Positions 41,575 through 52,607 of a DNA stretch of 64,000 bases are shown here, piece by piece; the first letter of the stretch is position 1; every line of letters begins with the position of its first letter. The translations under genes were made by a program, and so were the position numbers. The stretch lies in NCBI GenBank assembly GCA_031772625.1, contig CM062810.1:453716014-453780013 (forward strand), in the 5' to 3' direction. The notes under the pieces were generated by a model, which ran no database searches, was not told where the DNA came from, and worked only from the letters and a program-made list of their open reading frames with translations. Source of the stretch: Pinus tabuliformis. Its lineage: Eukaryota > Streptophyta > Pinopsida > Pinales > Pinaceae.

Positions 41575-42619
41575 TGTTATAGACATTTTTGTGCCTTACA
41601 GCATGGAGCATGAAATGTCAATAATCCAAGGGATCCAAAGTCCCTAAACATGTTGTTCTTACCCTTAGAGGAACAAGGTCAGCAAACCACAGCACTGCAA
41701 ATCAGTTCTCCACTGAAAAACACTCAGAAACAGGTCAATTTTGGATCAAAGCAGCTACTCCAAAGGCTACTTGCGTTGCATAGCAAGTGCAACAAGGGCT
41801 ACCTGCGCTGCATAGCAGGTACAACACAAGCTACCTGCGCTGGGCGTACTTTGACATGTGGAGGAATCTTTTTCCCAATGTGCCAGTGCCCAGGAAGCTT
41901 CCAAAGAGGCACTTGATCATAAGATTCGCCTAATGATGAGTTAAGAGCTTCTAAAACTCCAAGTGGAAGGCAGAAACTCCGAGTGAAGGACTGAAGAACA
42001 ACTGGAGTTGAAGAGGACAACAAGTCACACATCAAGCTGACTTATCTTCACTCCAAAACTCTATATAAGGATCTCATCCCATGGGATCTGGAGGCCGGAA
42101 TTTAGTGCAAAGAATTGCTGTTGGTTTGCAGTTGTGATTATTGGGTGATTGCTTGAGGGAGGTGAAGAGGAGATTTCTTTCCGTCGGGAAGGTGATGCTG
42201 GATTGGACCTCTTACGGTTGTATCACCGCCTGAACCTTACTTCCTTATATTAATAAAGCATTTGAGGTTCTTCTATTCGCATGTGTTTCAATGGTGTATC
42301 GTCTTACTTGCGTATTTGATTTATGCTAATCCTTGAATCAATTATGAATGCATGCTTCTTGTAGTTTCCTTTTCTTGTCTTGTTCGCAGGATCTCGTGTA
42401 GCTGGGCCCGTGAGAAGACTTGGAGCTAGGAGCAAGCAGCAAATAGAGGAGATTGGATCGACCATTTGCGCAAGACATCGGTAAGTGGATCTCTTCCTTT
42501 CGTCTCTTGCATGTCATAAAGAAGTAACTTTAGATAGCTTTGCTTCAGCTGTTGCTAAGGAACTATCACCCTTAGAGTGGGATAGGGTCATTCCGTGTTG
42601 GATACTTTTCCCCACAACA
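41575..42619 (+). repeat. Gypsy B 3' LTR
   Basis: 1,045 bp, about 8 differences from 33,719-34,763. Confidence 0.95.
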
Positions 42620-42624
42620 AGGAT

Positions 42625-42885
42625 GTCGGCGTAACCCCCAATAAGGGCGCCAATACCTCTGCTGTGTCGACCATCGATAAGAGTGATTGCCGATATGGAT
42701 ATTGGCGAAGTCCCAGAAATCAGGCCGATATATGTGCTAGCGCCATTGTTAAGCACTAATTGCAATTTAATCCGCCGATATATGCGCCAACCATAATGTC
42801 GATCATCGATATTGGGAAAGCTCTGGTCTTTAAGGTGCTGACAGTAGTTGTGCCGATATGTGTTAAGTGTGGGGTTTAAGTGGTG
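42625..42885. repeat. GCCGATAT motif cluster in the LTR of X
   Basis: Four GCCGATAT copies, usually continuing as ATGTG or ATGCG, with inverted versions such as GATATTGGCG in between. The cluster is matched at 46,960-47,210 in the 3' LTR. It lies downstream of the TATA region and may be a transcribed leader or binding-site array; the role is unknown. Confidence 0.5.
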
Positions 42886-42952
42886 GGCCACCCAAAAAAG
42901 ACCCGACCCGTATTTCAACACATTTATGGTTTTAAAAGGGTTTATATATGGA

Positions 42953-43040
42953 AGAGGTGGGATTTGATCCCCCAACCTCTCCATAACCATATGCCTCCTT
43001 TGGCCATTGTGCCAACCACTTTACCTTGGTGAATCCGCCC
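42953..43040 (-). repeat. tRNA-like stretch in the LTR of X
   Basis: On the minus strand the sequence reads GGTAAAGTGGTTGGCACAAT and later GGGGGATCAAATCCCACCTC, resembling a degenerate A box and a T-arm/B box about 55 bp apart. The 3' LTR carries the same stretch at 47,295-47,383 (with GGGGAATCAAATCCC). It could be the head of a tRNA-derived SINE or a tRNA fossil caught in the LTR; it does not fold as a proper tRNA by eye. Confidence 0.35.
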
Positions 43041-44623
43041 AAGGTTTTCCTACTTAAACAATCATTTTTCACATCTGCACATAATTCAAGGAGGAGAGAG
43101 ACTGCAGACACAAATTTCTTGGCAGAATGCAGGCACAGATTTCAAGGCAGTGAATTAATTAATATTTTAATGCAGGAACCATGAATTTTGCAGGAGGGAA
43201 AACTCTCACTTTGTCAGAATTTGAAAAGTTTTATATGGTTTTTACACCTCTCATCACCACGAACACAATGGTGCTGTTCATTTCTTCATCAGAGTTCTAC
43301 ATTTTCCAGTCAGTTCCAGAATGCACGTGGAACCATGATTTCAACAAAAACAGGGAGCGAAACGATGAGCCATGAAATTTTCCCAAGGAGGTAAAATTTT
43401 GACATTTGAGAATATAGTAAAGTTTATACTTGTTTTTCATGGTTTTCCATAGGTATCACAATGGCGAGATCAGATGCGTCATTTGAGTTGCAGATTTACA
43501 GTCCATCCATGGAACAAAATCTTTGAGGAATCTCGAGGGAATCTAGAAGATTCCTTAAGCCCAGAATTCTCGACTTCTCAGAATTCAGATTTTGGATAGT
43601 CAATTCAACACTACTCGATGCCACAAATCGAATGGTGGCTTCAGATTTCTTATTCTCTCATTTCTTCTTCTAGTCACTTTTCTAAGTGCCAGTGCAGATG
43701 TCCACATTATTGTGCAAGCAACCATTTTTATGAGATCGATGCCTTGAGAGCAATGGTCAGAGCAGCTTCAACAGTGAGACATCCACTTCTTCAGATGGTC
43801 CTTGGTTGTGAGGTATATGATGTGTTCATGTACTTCTTCTTTCTGCATTATGTTGTACAAATCCATGATTGATGTTGATGCAAGATCTTGTTTATTACAT
43901 GTTTCCATGATTCCTTGCTTGATTTGATGTGGAATCTTTCTATGTGATGTAATTTCTGTCATAACTCATCATGTTATGCTTTTAGATCCCTTGTTGTATG
44001 TTGTTGGGAATCATACTCTTGTTGTCATCATGAATGTGTTTTGCTTTGACATCCCTTTTGTGCCATGTTGGTGGGATGTGCACCATGCTTGTTTTTGTGT
44101 CATACTGATAGGAGTCTTTTGATTGAGAGTTCTAGTTGTGGAACATCTCTAAGAGCCACTCCTGCGTGAGGGCATTCTTCCTTGTATGATTGAGACATCA
44201 TCTCTATGTACATCATCTTTATTGACAACACATAATGTAGCGGTCTACATCATCTAGACACCGGGGCTTGGAGATGTGGTCCCTCTTTGACAAACTCCGT
44301 TATCAATGGCTTATGTTTTCATGTGCTAATGATTGTTATGTTCCTCTTCTTTACAGTCTGCAACTGTATTTGTAAATTTTCTTTTAAAATGCAATTTTAA
44401 CACATCACGAAATTAAAAGGTCTTAGAAAGGTCCTTCTTCACATCTGGACCTGGATCAAGTGGTATTAGAGCAAGTCTTTATGTTGATGTGAATTGCAGT
44501 GTGAACAATGATAGAGAATGAAAGAGCAATGTATGAGACCATTCTTAACATTTCCAAGAAAGTGGAAATCATGTATAAAACTCTACAGAAAGGGACAGAG
44601 GAAAGGAGCGATTACAACTTCAG

Positions 44624-45046
44624 TTGCAAGCCACAGAAGAGGCCATGAAAGAACTTAAGAAAAACAGACATAATCTTCAAATAGAGAATGATGAATTGAA
44701 GATGCGTCTGCATGAAGAGAAGGAGGAGAAGCAAAGTTTGCTACTACAACTACAAGCAAAGGATGAGGCCTTGGAAAAGTTGCAGCAAGATCCATGTGAG
44801 TTAAAAATTAGTTCTCCATATTCATGTATGTTTCCTGATGATGATTTCACTGTTTTTGAAATTTATACCATAGGAGTTCGCTCCAAACTGTTGAAGAGAA
44901 TGGGATATGAAGGAAAAGGCTTGGGCGTTAATGGCCAAGGAATTGTCAATCCCATCAAAGTAGAGGAATTACCCCATCAGGTAGGACTTGGGTATGTCAG
45001 GAAAGAAGTTGGGGAATGCGATCCACCAACAACGGATGATGAGTAG
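44624..45046 (+). CDS. Coiled-coil plus G-patch protein of element X, 140 aa
   Basis: Residues 1-56 form a charged heptad-like coiled coil (KELKKNRHNLQIENDELK, then LLLQLQAKDEALEKLQ). Residues about 84-124 fit a G-patch: 'GVRSKLLKRMGYEGKGLGVN', then 'GQGIVNPI' and 'VGLGY', matching the L-x-x-M-G-Y/W-x-x-G-x-G-L-G-x-x-x-x-G core. G-patch domains activate DEAH helicases or bind RNA in host proteins, and a G-patch is known at the protease end of some betaretroviruses. Here the LTRs of X flank it and it lies soon after the PBS, where gag is expected. It may be a gag-like or captured protein; the function is unknown. Confidence 0.7.
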   Translation: MQATEEAMKELKKNRHNLQIENDELKMRLHEEKEEKQSLLLQLQAKDEALEKLQQDPCELKISSPYSCMFPDDDFTVFEIYTIGVRSKLLKRMGYEGKGLGVNGQGIVNPIKVEELPHQVGLGYVRKEVGECDPPTTDDE

Positions 45047-45527
45047 CCCTCATCAGTTCTTTCCATATCGAAAGGGAAGGTAAAAGATTTTGATTTCCTT
45101 TTGATTTCATCTTTTGATAGTATGATGTCTGTTGGAGATTTGGAGATCCCAATTATAGGGACAAATATGAGGCTCCTTACAAAGACAAGGCACGAGGGAA
45201 AAAGAGCTTGGTGCTAACAACCAAGGCATAACTCAACCTTAAGAGGTTGTGCATGAGCATTGATTTACAGGATTGAGATACATTAAAGGAGAGTGCTCAA
45301 AGGTGTCAGAGTTGTCTAAGACATCATTGAGGAAAGATAATGATGGGAAAACATCCCCATCATCCCATGGCAGTTTCCATCGTAGGGAGAGAGCTGAGGC
45401 AAGCTCTCATCACCATACTGACATCAAAGATAGTAAAGGAAGGTATAATCAATTTTGATATTCGAATGTTAATTTTGATTATGATCATGTTGTTAATAAT
45501 GAACGAAGACAAAGGTATCAAAAAACA

Positions 45528-45569
45528 TGCACTTTTTGTGGTTTACCTAACCATACCTTTTCTAAGTGT
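45528..45569 (+). other. CCHC zinc knuckle of element X
   Basis: Reads CTFCGLPNHTFSKC, exact CX2CX4HX4C spacing, preceded by a basic stretch (NNERRQRYQK). A knuckle of this type is usual at the end of retroelement gag proteins, which supports a gag-like origin of the coding part of X. Confidence 0.8.
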
Positions 45570-46428
45570 TGGAAAACAATGGTAGCACTCATGAGGCATG
45601 AAAATCCCTCTCAGTAGCATGAGAAGAAACAAGTTAAGAAGATATGGAGGAAGAAAGCCTACCACAATCATTGCAACAGAAATGGCCATCAAAGAGCCAC
45701 TTGCTAGAAGCTCCATCCAGAGCAGCGCCTTAAAGACAAAGCGTTGGTGTGTGAACCGGGAAGAACAATTGTTCGATAAATAAAACCACCTCAAGGAGGT
45801 GACCCATCCACATTGATAAGAGAAAAGTGGTTTTCTTGACATGATGTCGTTTCATGGTCATTCTTTGTAAATCATTTGTTGCATTTTTAAAGTGTAAAAG
45901 TGATAAGGTGTGTCTCCATCACTTGGTAAACAACAATGATGTCTGGTCATGATTTGAGTCGTATTTTGAGTTGCATGTTAAAACTCTGAAAGTGATGTTA
46001 TGTTTCCTCACTTTTCAAAAAAATAGTGTCTGGACTTATGAATGTAAATCATGTGTTGCAGTGATGATGTGTTTTCCATCACTTTTTGAAGCAACCATGA
46101 TGAGTTGGCCTTGTTGTCATAGCTGGGGTATTACGTCCATCTTGTTGTAAACTTGACCACCAAGTATGTGTTATAAACTTGTGGCAAGTATGGGATGTTT
46201 GTGTCTTTAGTTTGGTCATGTTATTCAAAGCATGTGATTTGCAAACAATGTACCACAGGTGACAAAAGTAGTAGGCGTTGGTTCGTCGCTTAAGCCTCCG
46301 AAGAAAAAAGGTGAAGGAGATGGAAGCGAGACCTTTTCAGGACATTTGTGATGCAGATAGGGTATAGAGAAAGATGCAGATTATTTTCCATGCTTTTGGA
46401 GGACCAAAAGCTCCTCAGTGGGGAGGAT

Positions 46429-46872
46429 TGATCCAGGTGGCTCCAGAGAGACACACAGGACAAAGGTGGCTCAAAAATAAAAGTTTTTGGATTGTGTTGG
46501 AACTAGGACCAGATCGAAGACCTCATCATCCTGATCGTGGTGGTGTGAATGGCTCGTCAAACTGAGCTCGTATGCAAAAGATAGAGCTCTTCAAAGTTTG
46601 ACATGACAGGAGAAAGTGGGGCCCACAGTGTGCCATGTGGCATCCTAGTAACCAGGTGGGACCCACATGGCAGCCCATCAGCCTTTGACACTTAGCGTTT
46701 TCTCATTTGTCTCCTAAACTTACATAAGAGACAAAATCATGGGTTATTAATATAACTATATAAAAGAAATAACCCCTTTAAGCCCCAAAAATTGCGTTAG
46801 GACATGGTTTCGGGATCGGCAACAACAAGCCCCGCTGAACCCTTTAAAACCACCATATCGCAATAATCACAA

Positions 46873-46937
<65 letters not shown>

Positions 46938-48679
46938 TCGCCAATTTGTAATATCGCCGATGAGGATGTCGGCGTAACCCCCGATAAGGGCGCCAATACC
47001 TCCACCATGCAAACTGCCGATAAGAGTGATTGCTGATATGGATATCGGTGAAGTCCTAGAAATCAGGCCGATATATGTGCTAGCACCCCTTGTTAAGCAC
47101 CTATTGCGATTTAATCCACCGATATATGGCCAACCATAATGTCGATTGCTGATATTGGAAAAGCTTTGATCTTTAAGGCACCGACAATAGTTGCGCCGAT
47201 ATGTGTTAAGCGCGGCGTTTAAGGGGCGGGCCACCCAAAGCAGACCTAACCCCTATTTCAACACATTTATTGTTTTAAAAGTGTTTATATATGGAAAAGG
47301 TGGGATTTGATTCCCCGACCTCTCCATAACCATATGCCTCCTTTGGCCATTGCGCCAACCACTTTACCTTGGTGAATCCACCCAAGGTTTTCCCACTTAA
47401 TTAGCCATTTTTCACCTCTGAACGCAACTAGAGGAGGAGAGATACTGCAAGCATGAATTTCGAGGCAAAATGCAGGCATGGATTATGCAGGAACCATGAA
47501 TTTTGCAGGATGGAAAAATTCTCACTTTGTCAGAATTTGACAAGTTTTATATGGTTTTTACACCTCTCATCACTATGAACACAATGGTGTTGTTCATTTA
47601 TTCATCAGAGGTCTGAATTTCCAGTCAGTTCAAGAATGCACGTGGAACCATGATTTTAGCAAAAACATGGAGCGGATTCATGAGCCATGAAATTTTCCCA
47701 AGGAGGTAAAATTTTGACATTTTAGAATATAGTCAAGTTTATACTTGTATTTCATGGTTTTCCGCAAAGATCACAATGGCAAGATCAAATTTTCCATCTG
47801 AGTTGCAGATTTACACTCCATCCATGGAATAGAATCTTTGAGGAATCCCAAGGAATCTAGAAGATTCCTTGAGCCTAGAATTCTCAACTTCTCAGAATTT
47901 GGATTTTGGACAGTTGATTCAGCACTACTCGATGCCAAAAATCTAATGGTGGCTTCAGATTTCTTATTCTCTCATTTCTTCTTCTAGTCACTTTTCTAAG
48001 TGCCAGTGCAAATTTCCACATTCTTGTGCAAGTAGCCATTTTTATGAGATAGATGCCTTGAGAGCAATGGTCCGAGCAACTTCAGCAGTGAGACATCCAC
48101 TTCTTCAAATGGCCATTGGTTGTGAGGTATATGATGTGTTCATGTACTTCTTCTTTCTGCATTATGTATAGATCCATGATTGATGTTGATGCAGGATCTT
48201 GTTTATTACATGTTGTCATGATTCCTTGCTTGATTTGATGCAGAATCTTTCATGTGATGTACTTTCTATCATAACTCATCATGTTATGCTTTGAGATCCC
48301 TTGTTGTATGTTCATGGGATACTCTTGTTTTTGTCATGCATGTGTTTTTCTTTGACATCCCTTTTGTGCCATGTTGGTGGGATGCGTGAGGGTATTCTTC
48401 CTTGTATGATCGAGACATCATCTCTGTGTACATCATCTTTATTGACAACACATAATGTAGCGGCCTACACCATCTTGACACCGGGGCCTGGAGATGTAGT
48501 CCCTCCTGGACAAACTCCGTTATCAATGGCTTATGTTTTCATGTGCTGATGATTGTTATGTTCCTTTTCTTTACAGTTTGCAATTGTATTTGTCAATGTT
48601 CTTTTTAAAATGCAATTTTAACACATCATGAAAATAAAAGGTCTTGGAAAGGTCCTTCTTCACATCTGGACCTGGATCA
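46429..48679 (+). repeat. 3' LTR of element X
   Basis: 2,251 bp from TGATCCAGGT to ACCTGGATCA, TATA-like CTATATAAAAG near 46,752, TA array at 46,876-46,935, GCCGATAT cluster and tRNA-like stretch in the same order as in the 5' LTR. By eye about 10% different from the 5' LTR in the first 270 bp. Confidence 0.9.
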
Positions 48680-48684
48680 AAATG

Positions 48685-51600
48685 ATTAAATGAAAATGTA
48701 CAATGGTGTATGAAATGTGAATATGAATTGATGTCCCTTGCCCCCAACTAAAGGTGTTTTGTGTTTTTCAATTTATGATAATATGAGAAGGGGAGTATAA
48801 ATGGAGTGATTAATTTTCCAGAATTACAATTTTAGCTTTTAAGGAATTGTATGACTAAAAATTAGAAAATAACATACCTTCACTTACCTTCAATGGATGA
48901 TTTGTGTATATTGAAGAGTGTGGCTGCTGATGTTCGATCATGGAGTAAGTAAACAAAGGAATTTGATCTGCTTCTTTGTTCTTTTTGTACTGATGATAAG
49001 ATTGGGATCTTTATTGCTACTGTTACAAATTGATTCCTATTGCAAACTAATGAAATGATGTAACCTTCAATCGTTACGAAACCTAATGGTACAATTATAG
49101 TCATGAAAATAAATGTGTTGATGTCAAGCATGAAGAGAAGTCATTGGATTACCAACCATTAGTGAATGTCGTTAACCAATGCAAGGAAAACTCATCATTA
49201 ATGTCAATGACTACCAAGGTACCTAAGTACATCTTGCGAAGTGCAAATAGACGAGTTGATGTCGATCCACTTGCAAGATTCAACAATCAAGGGACATTGA
49301 TGTATTCCCATGATTTTCAGTGAGAGAACTTGTCATTAAGGCATACCAGTCTCAAGGTACTAATAAGGACTCTAGCCTTGAACCTAGATAGTGTGCTGAT
49401 GTCGATAGGTCAAGACTTGTTAGAAGGGCGGCCTTAATGAATCCTCCATCATCAAATGAAAGCATAAAACAATGATTTTGAAGGACTATGGATGAAAATT
49501 TTTGCAGTGGATCAAGGTCTATTTGAAAAAATGAAAAGGAAATGAAATGAATTAGCTTTGTATGGGAGTTCAATGGTTTTATTTTTGGGTTGCAGGCTAG
49601 TGAAAGTGAGGCAGGAAAATCACTGTGAATTAAAAGGAGATGAATATTTATTGACTGAATAAGTAGGAATGCAATGGTAATACTAGTATATGAAAGGTTT
49701 TGAAATGGTGTGATGGATCTGATTTCACATTCTTTATCCAAAATCATATGCTCATGCTTGGATTTCATCTTTGATGTCGCTCTGATCATGTTCTTAAGAA
49801 ATGTGGTCTTTCAGAGACACTGTTTGCTTGTGGTCATCTGTCTATCTTCCTGGAACCTGCAAAAAAAAAAAAACTAGTACTTTTTCTGCAATGAAATTTA
49901 ATATTATCAAAAGAGAGAGGTGATCAATCTCTCTATTTATGACATTTACACAAAAAAACTGAGAATTTGTACTAATAAAACAAATTCAGGAAAGAAAATA
50001 AAATGAATTTTTACCTATTTCGAAACTAGTGCCTTAGGTTACCTTCCATATCTTGTCATAAATTTATTCATTCTTTTATTGTTTCAAATTATTATGAAAG
50101 CTTTATCGTAGTGTAGATCTCGTCGATATCTTTTTGACGACATTTGAATTGTTGAAAACCGATGTCGTATGAGAAAGTTATGGTTATTTGAAATTTTTGT
50201 GAACAGTGAAAATAATCATGCGTGAGTGTGACATGGCAACATGATGCTGATGTGAAGGATGAAGTCGGCAGATGATATGGAATTTTGATTAGAATGCATT
50301 TTCAACAAATAGATCATTGAATTGAATACAAAGATGCATAATTTCTTTCCAACTGCAAAATTGCATAGTTTTTGTAGCTAAGATCCTGAATAGACAGTCA
50401 AGTACACACATCTATGCATTTTTGTTATGAACAAATAATCAGTCCAATCTTGAAATTAAGTAGTACCTTTTCCATAAAAATGAGCAAATCCATACTTTTT
50501 TTATTGAAGTAGTAAACAAATTTTTAAAAAATCATTTATTTTTTTTGGTGCCACATTAAAACAATGGAGGAATGCTTTTTAAAGATACCTGTAAATTTTG
50601 ACGTCGCAATCTTGTTTGCTGCTCTTTTCTGCAAGACTCAAATAAACATGATCATTCTGTGTAAAAAAACTTTATGGAACAAAGAAAACCATTAGCAAAA
50701 ATCTCTCAAATCAAGCACGAAAAAATTAATTTATCCAAAGAATTGCCATCGACTAATCAAATGCCCAATTTGTGCATTAATCTCCTTTTCTCCATTAGAC
50801 TCAAAGTAAATTTAATAAGAATATTAGAATGACCGTTTAGTTTACGACACCATGCAATTCGTTGAGAAATCTGTTGGCTGGTGATTTTTAGCTCAGGGTT
50901 TAGCTCACCATCATATATTGTCCATGCCCATACCATTGAATATAGGGTGCAATATTGTAGAGTACAAAGTTTGTATTTGATGCGAGCTACTTTATGAGTG
51001 ATGACATTATGTTGCAGGTAAATCTGAGCTACCATACGCAATTCAATGCAAAGAGAGAAATTCGATTCAATTCATTTGAGGTCACAACTATATACTGGTA
51101 TGCGATGCCACAAAGGTGATATTAAATACCATCGATAGTGAAGTCTGTGATTGAAGAAATGAGCAATCCATGAAATCATGATGCCTTACAGGTTTAGAAT
51201 GTTTTCCATCTAAGTTCCAGTCTCGAGACAATATTCCTGAATTCTTATTTTTCTAGAGTTCTTTGGGGCATCCTAGGAATAACTCTGATGCATAGTTTTT
51301 ATCCCCATGACAAGAAAAAAAGACTGAAAACTAATTTGCTATGATAGGAGCTTCATCGCACCTACCTGGTATTAACTGTCAATGCCTAAAGTCACCTCGA
51401 TAAGCTCTTCCTATGCTCCCCATATGAAACAAACTCTGTAATGTTAAGAAAAGTTGTCCTTTTTGTATGATGGATCTGTTGAGACGTGTACTGACTGTAA
51501 ATATCTACTGTCACTGCAACAACATACTAAAGGAGAATATAGACCTTGAAAGATGAGATCTCATTGTGGAAACTTAAGCTGCTGTCACACTGACTTTCTA

Positions 51601-52543
51601 GAGGGATTGATTTTCTATCCAAAATCTCTCAACTAATTGCCAACAAGTGGTGCATGCATCTTCTGTAGATCAGGTAAATCGGATCAATCCTTCTAGCATG
51701 GACGCAACTGAAGTAGTTGTGCATTAAATTGAAAAACTGTTTTTCCACACAATCTTCAAAATAAGGCTCCAAAGAACCCTGAAAATCTCTAAAATGGTAA
51801 TGAATACAAGAGAATTGCTCATGGGGAACATAATTGACCTCGTTTTGAAGAAAGCCCATGTTTTATTTTTGGGAAATTCGCTTCCAATTGGTCATAAAAC
51901 ACATTTTAAAATGACGGGTCAACACTGCTACGTATTTGGCCTTTGCTTAGGTAACAAAATCAATTGCTTCTAGATTGACTACTAGATCTGGAAATTTGGA
52001 ATGTTTTCAATCATGCAGGAGATGTTATGCTCTGCAAAAAAGTCCAACATTTCTTGAGTTTATTTTATTCCTCCAATCGAACTTCCCCCTACAAATCACC
52101 GACCAGATATGACACAACATATTGGGCTGGAATAGGAGGAGGGAAAGCCTAGTTAGTTGGTGAATCCCATTCAAATCGAACCTGACACAAATGGAAGAGA
52201 AAAAGTGAGCAAATATAGCTCTGTGGTGAATGGGTAAATCAACATGATTTGGCAAAGCAGATCAACATGTTCTAATTTAGCCATTATCATAACTATTGGA
52301 AAGATTAGAATAGAGAGAACAAGATATTGGGTATGATATTTTGATGCACCTCACAATGAGCAATAGGAAAGTGCTTCAACAAAGACTAGGAGATGCTTCT
52401 TATTGTCAGTCAAAAAGAAAAGAGCCTACTGAATTTATCATATCAAAAGAGTAGTAGAAGCCTTGGTCAATCATGCTTGAGGAACACTCATGGGATGGTA
52501 TTTACTGTCCCAATATATATAAGTTTTAATTTAAAAAGAAACA

Positions 52544-52607
<64 letters not shown>

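Larger units (their letters stand above)
33719..42619 (+). mobile_element. Gypsy B: non-autonomous Tat-lineage element with gag-protease only (fossil)
   Basis: The element is 8.9 kb with two LTRs of 1,045 bp each and a perfect target duplication AGGAT (33,714-33,718 and 42,620-42,624). The PBS is ACTGGTGACTCCGCTGGGGA. It carries leader, gag and protease, then a non-coding region homologous to that of A. It lacks RT, integrase, the second RNase H and the antisense gene, so it would have depended on a relative such as A for movement. The LTRs differ at about 8 sites by eye (under 1%), making it the youngest insertion here. Besides lacking pol it shows about one break. Confidence 0.93.
17903..44459 (+). 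repeat. 5' LTR of element X, in three pieces
   Basis: The pieces are 17,903-18,174, 33,284-33,718 and 42,620-44,459 (target duplications of A and B counted in). Joined by position they match the 3' LTR at 46,429-48,679 in order, which proves the two gypsy insertions. The LTR holds a TATA box CTATATAAAAG near 33,367, a (TA)n microsatellite at 33,490-33,583 that is also present at the matching place of the 3' LTR, a cluster of GCCGATAT motifs and a tRNA-like stretch. Confidence 0.85.
44460..46428 (+). other. Internal region of element X
   Basis: About 2 kb between the LTRs. The PBS TGGTATTAGAGC is at 44,461-44,472. After it come the coiled coil and G-patch frame, a Ser/His-rich stretch (45,290-45,460), a CCHC knuckle, a non-coding tail and the purine tract. 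No RT, integrase or protease motifs were seen in any frame. Confidence 0.75.
17903..48679 (+). mobile_element. Element X: non-autonomous LTR element with coiled coil, G-patch and CCHC (fossil)
   Basis: Two long LTRs of more than 2.2 kb begin TGATCCAGGT and end ACCTGGATCA, a 10 bp perfect terminal inverted repeat. A PBS TGGTATTAGAGC (Met-initiator type) follows the 5' LTR after one base at 44,461, and a purine tract GTGGGGAGGAT precedes the 3' LTR at 46,429. Target copies are GAATG (17,898-17,902) and AAATG (48,680-48,684). The interior of about 2 kb has no pol but encodes a coiled coil with G-patch and a zinc knuckle, so it resembles a large retrotransposon derivative (LARD). LTRs differ by about 10% by eye. 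Elements A and B were later inserted in its 5' LTR. It looks broken. Confidence 0.85.

Noticed and set aside
42514-42990. Minus-strand 158-codon frame
   Set aside because: Runs across the joint between the gypsy B LTR and the X LTR, so it is an accident of insertion.
44461-44472. Considered as the start of a copia element because of the Met-initiator PBS
   Set aside because: No copia pol follows; the LTRs and interior support a separate non-autonomous element (X).
49770-49800. PBS-like 'tgatcagagcgacatc' on the minus strand near an A run
   Set aside because: No LTR pair or coding region could be matched to it; too weak to call another element.
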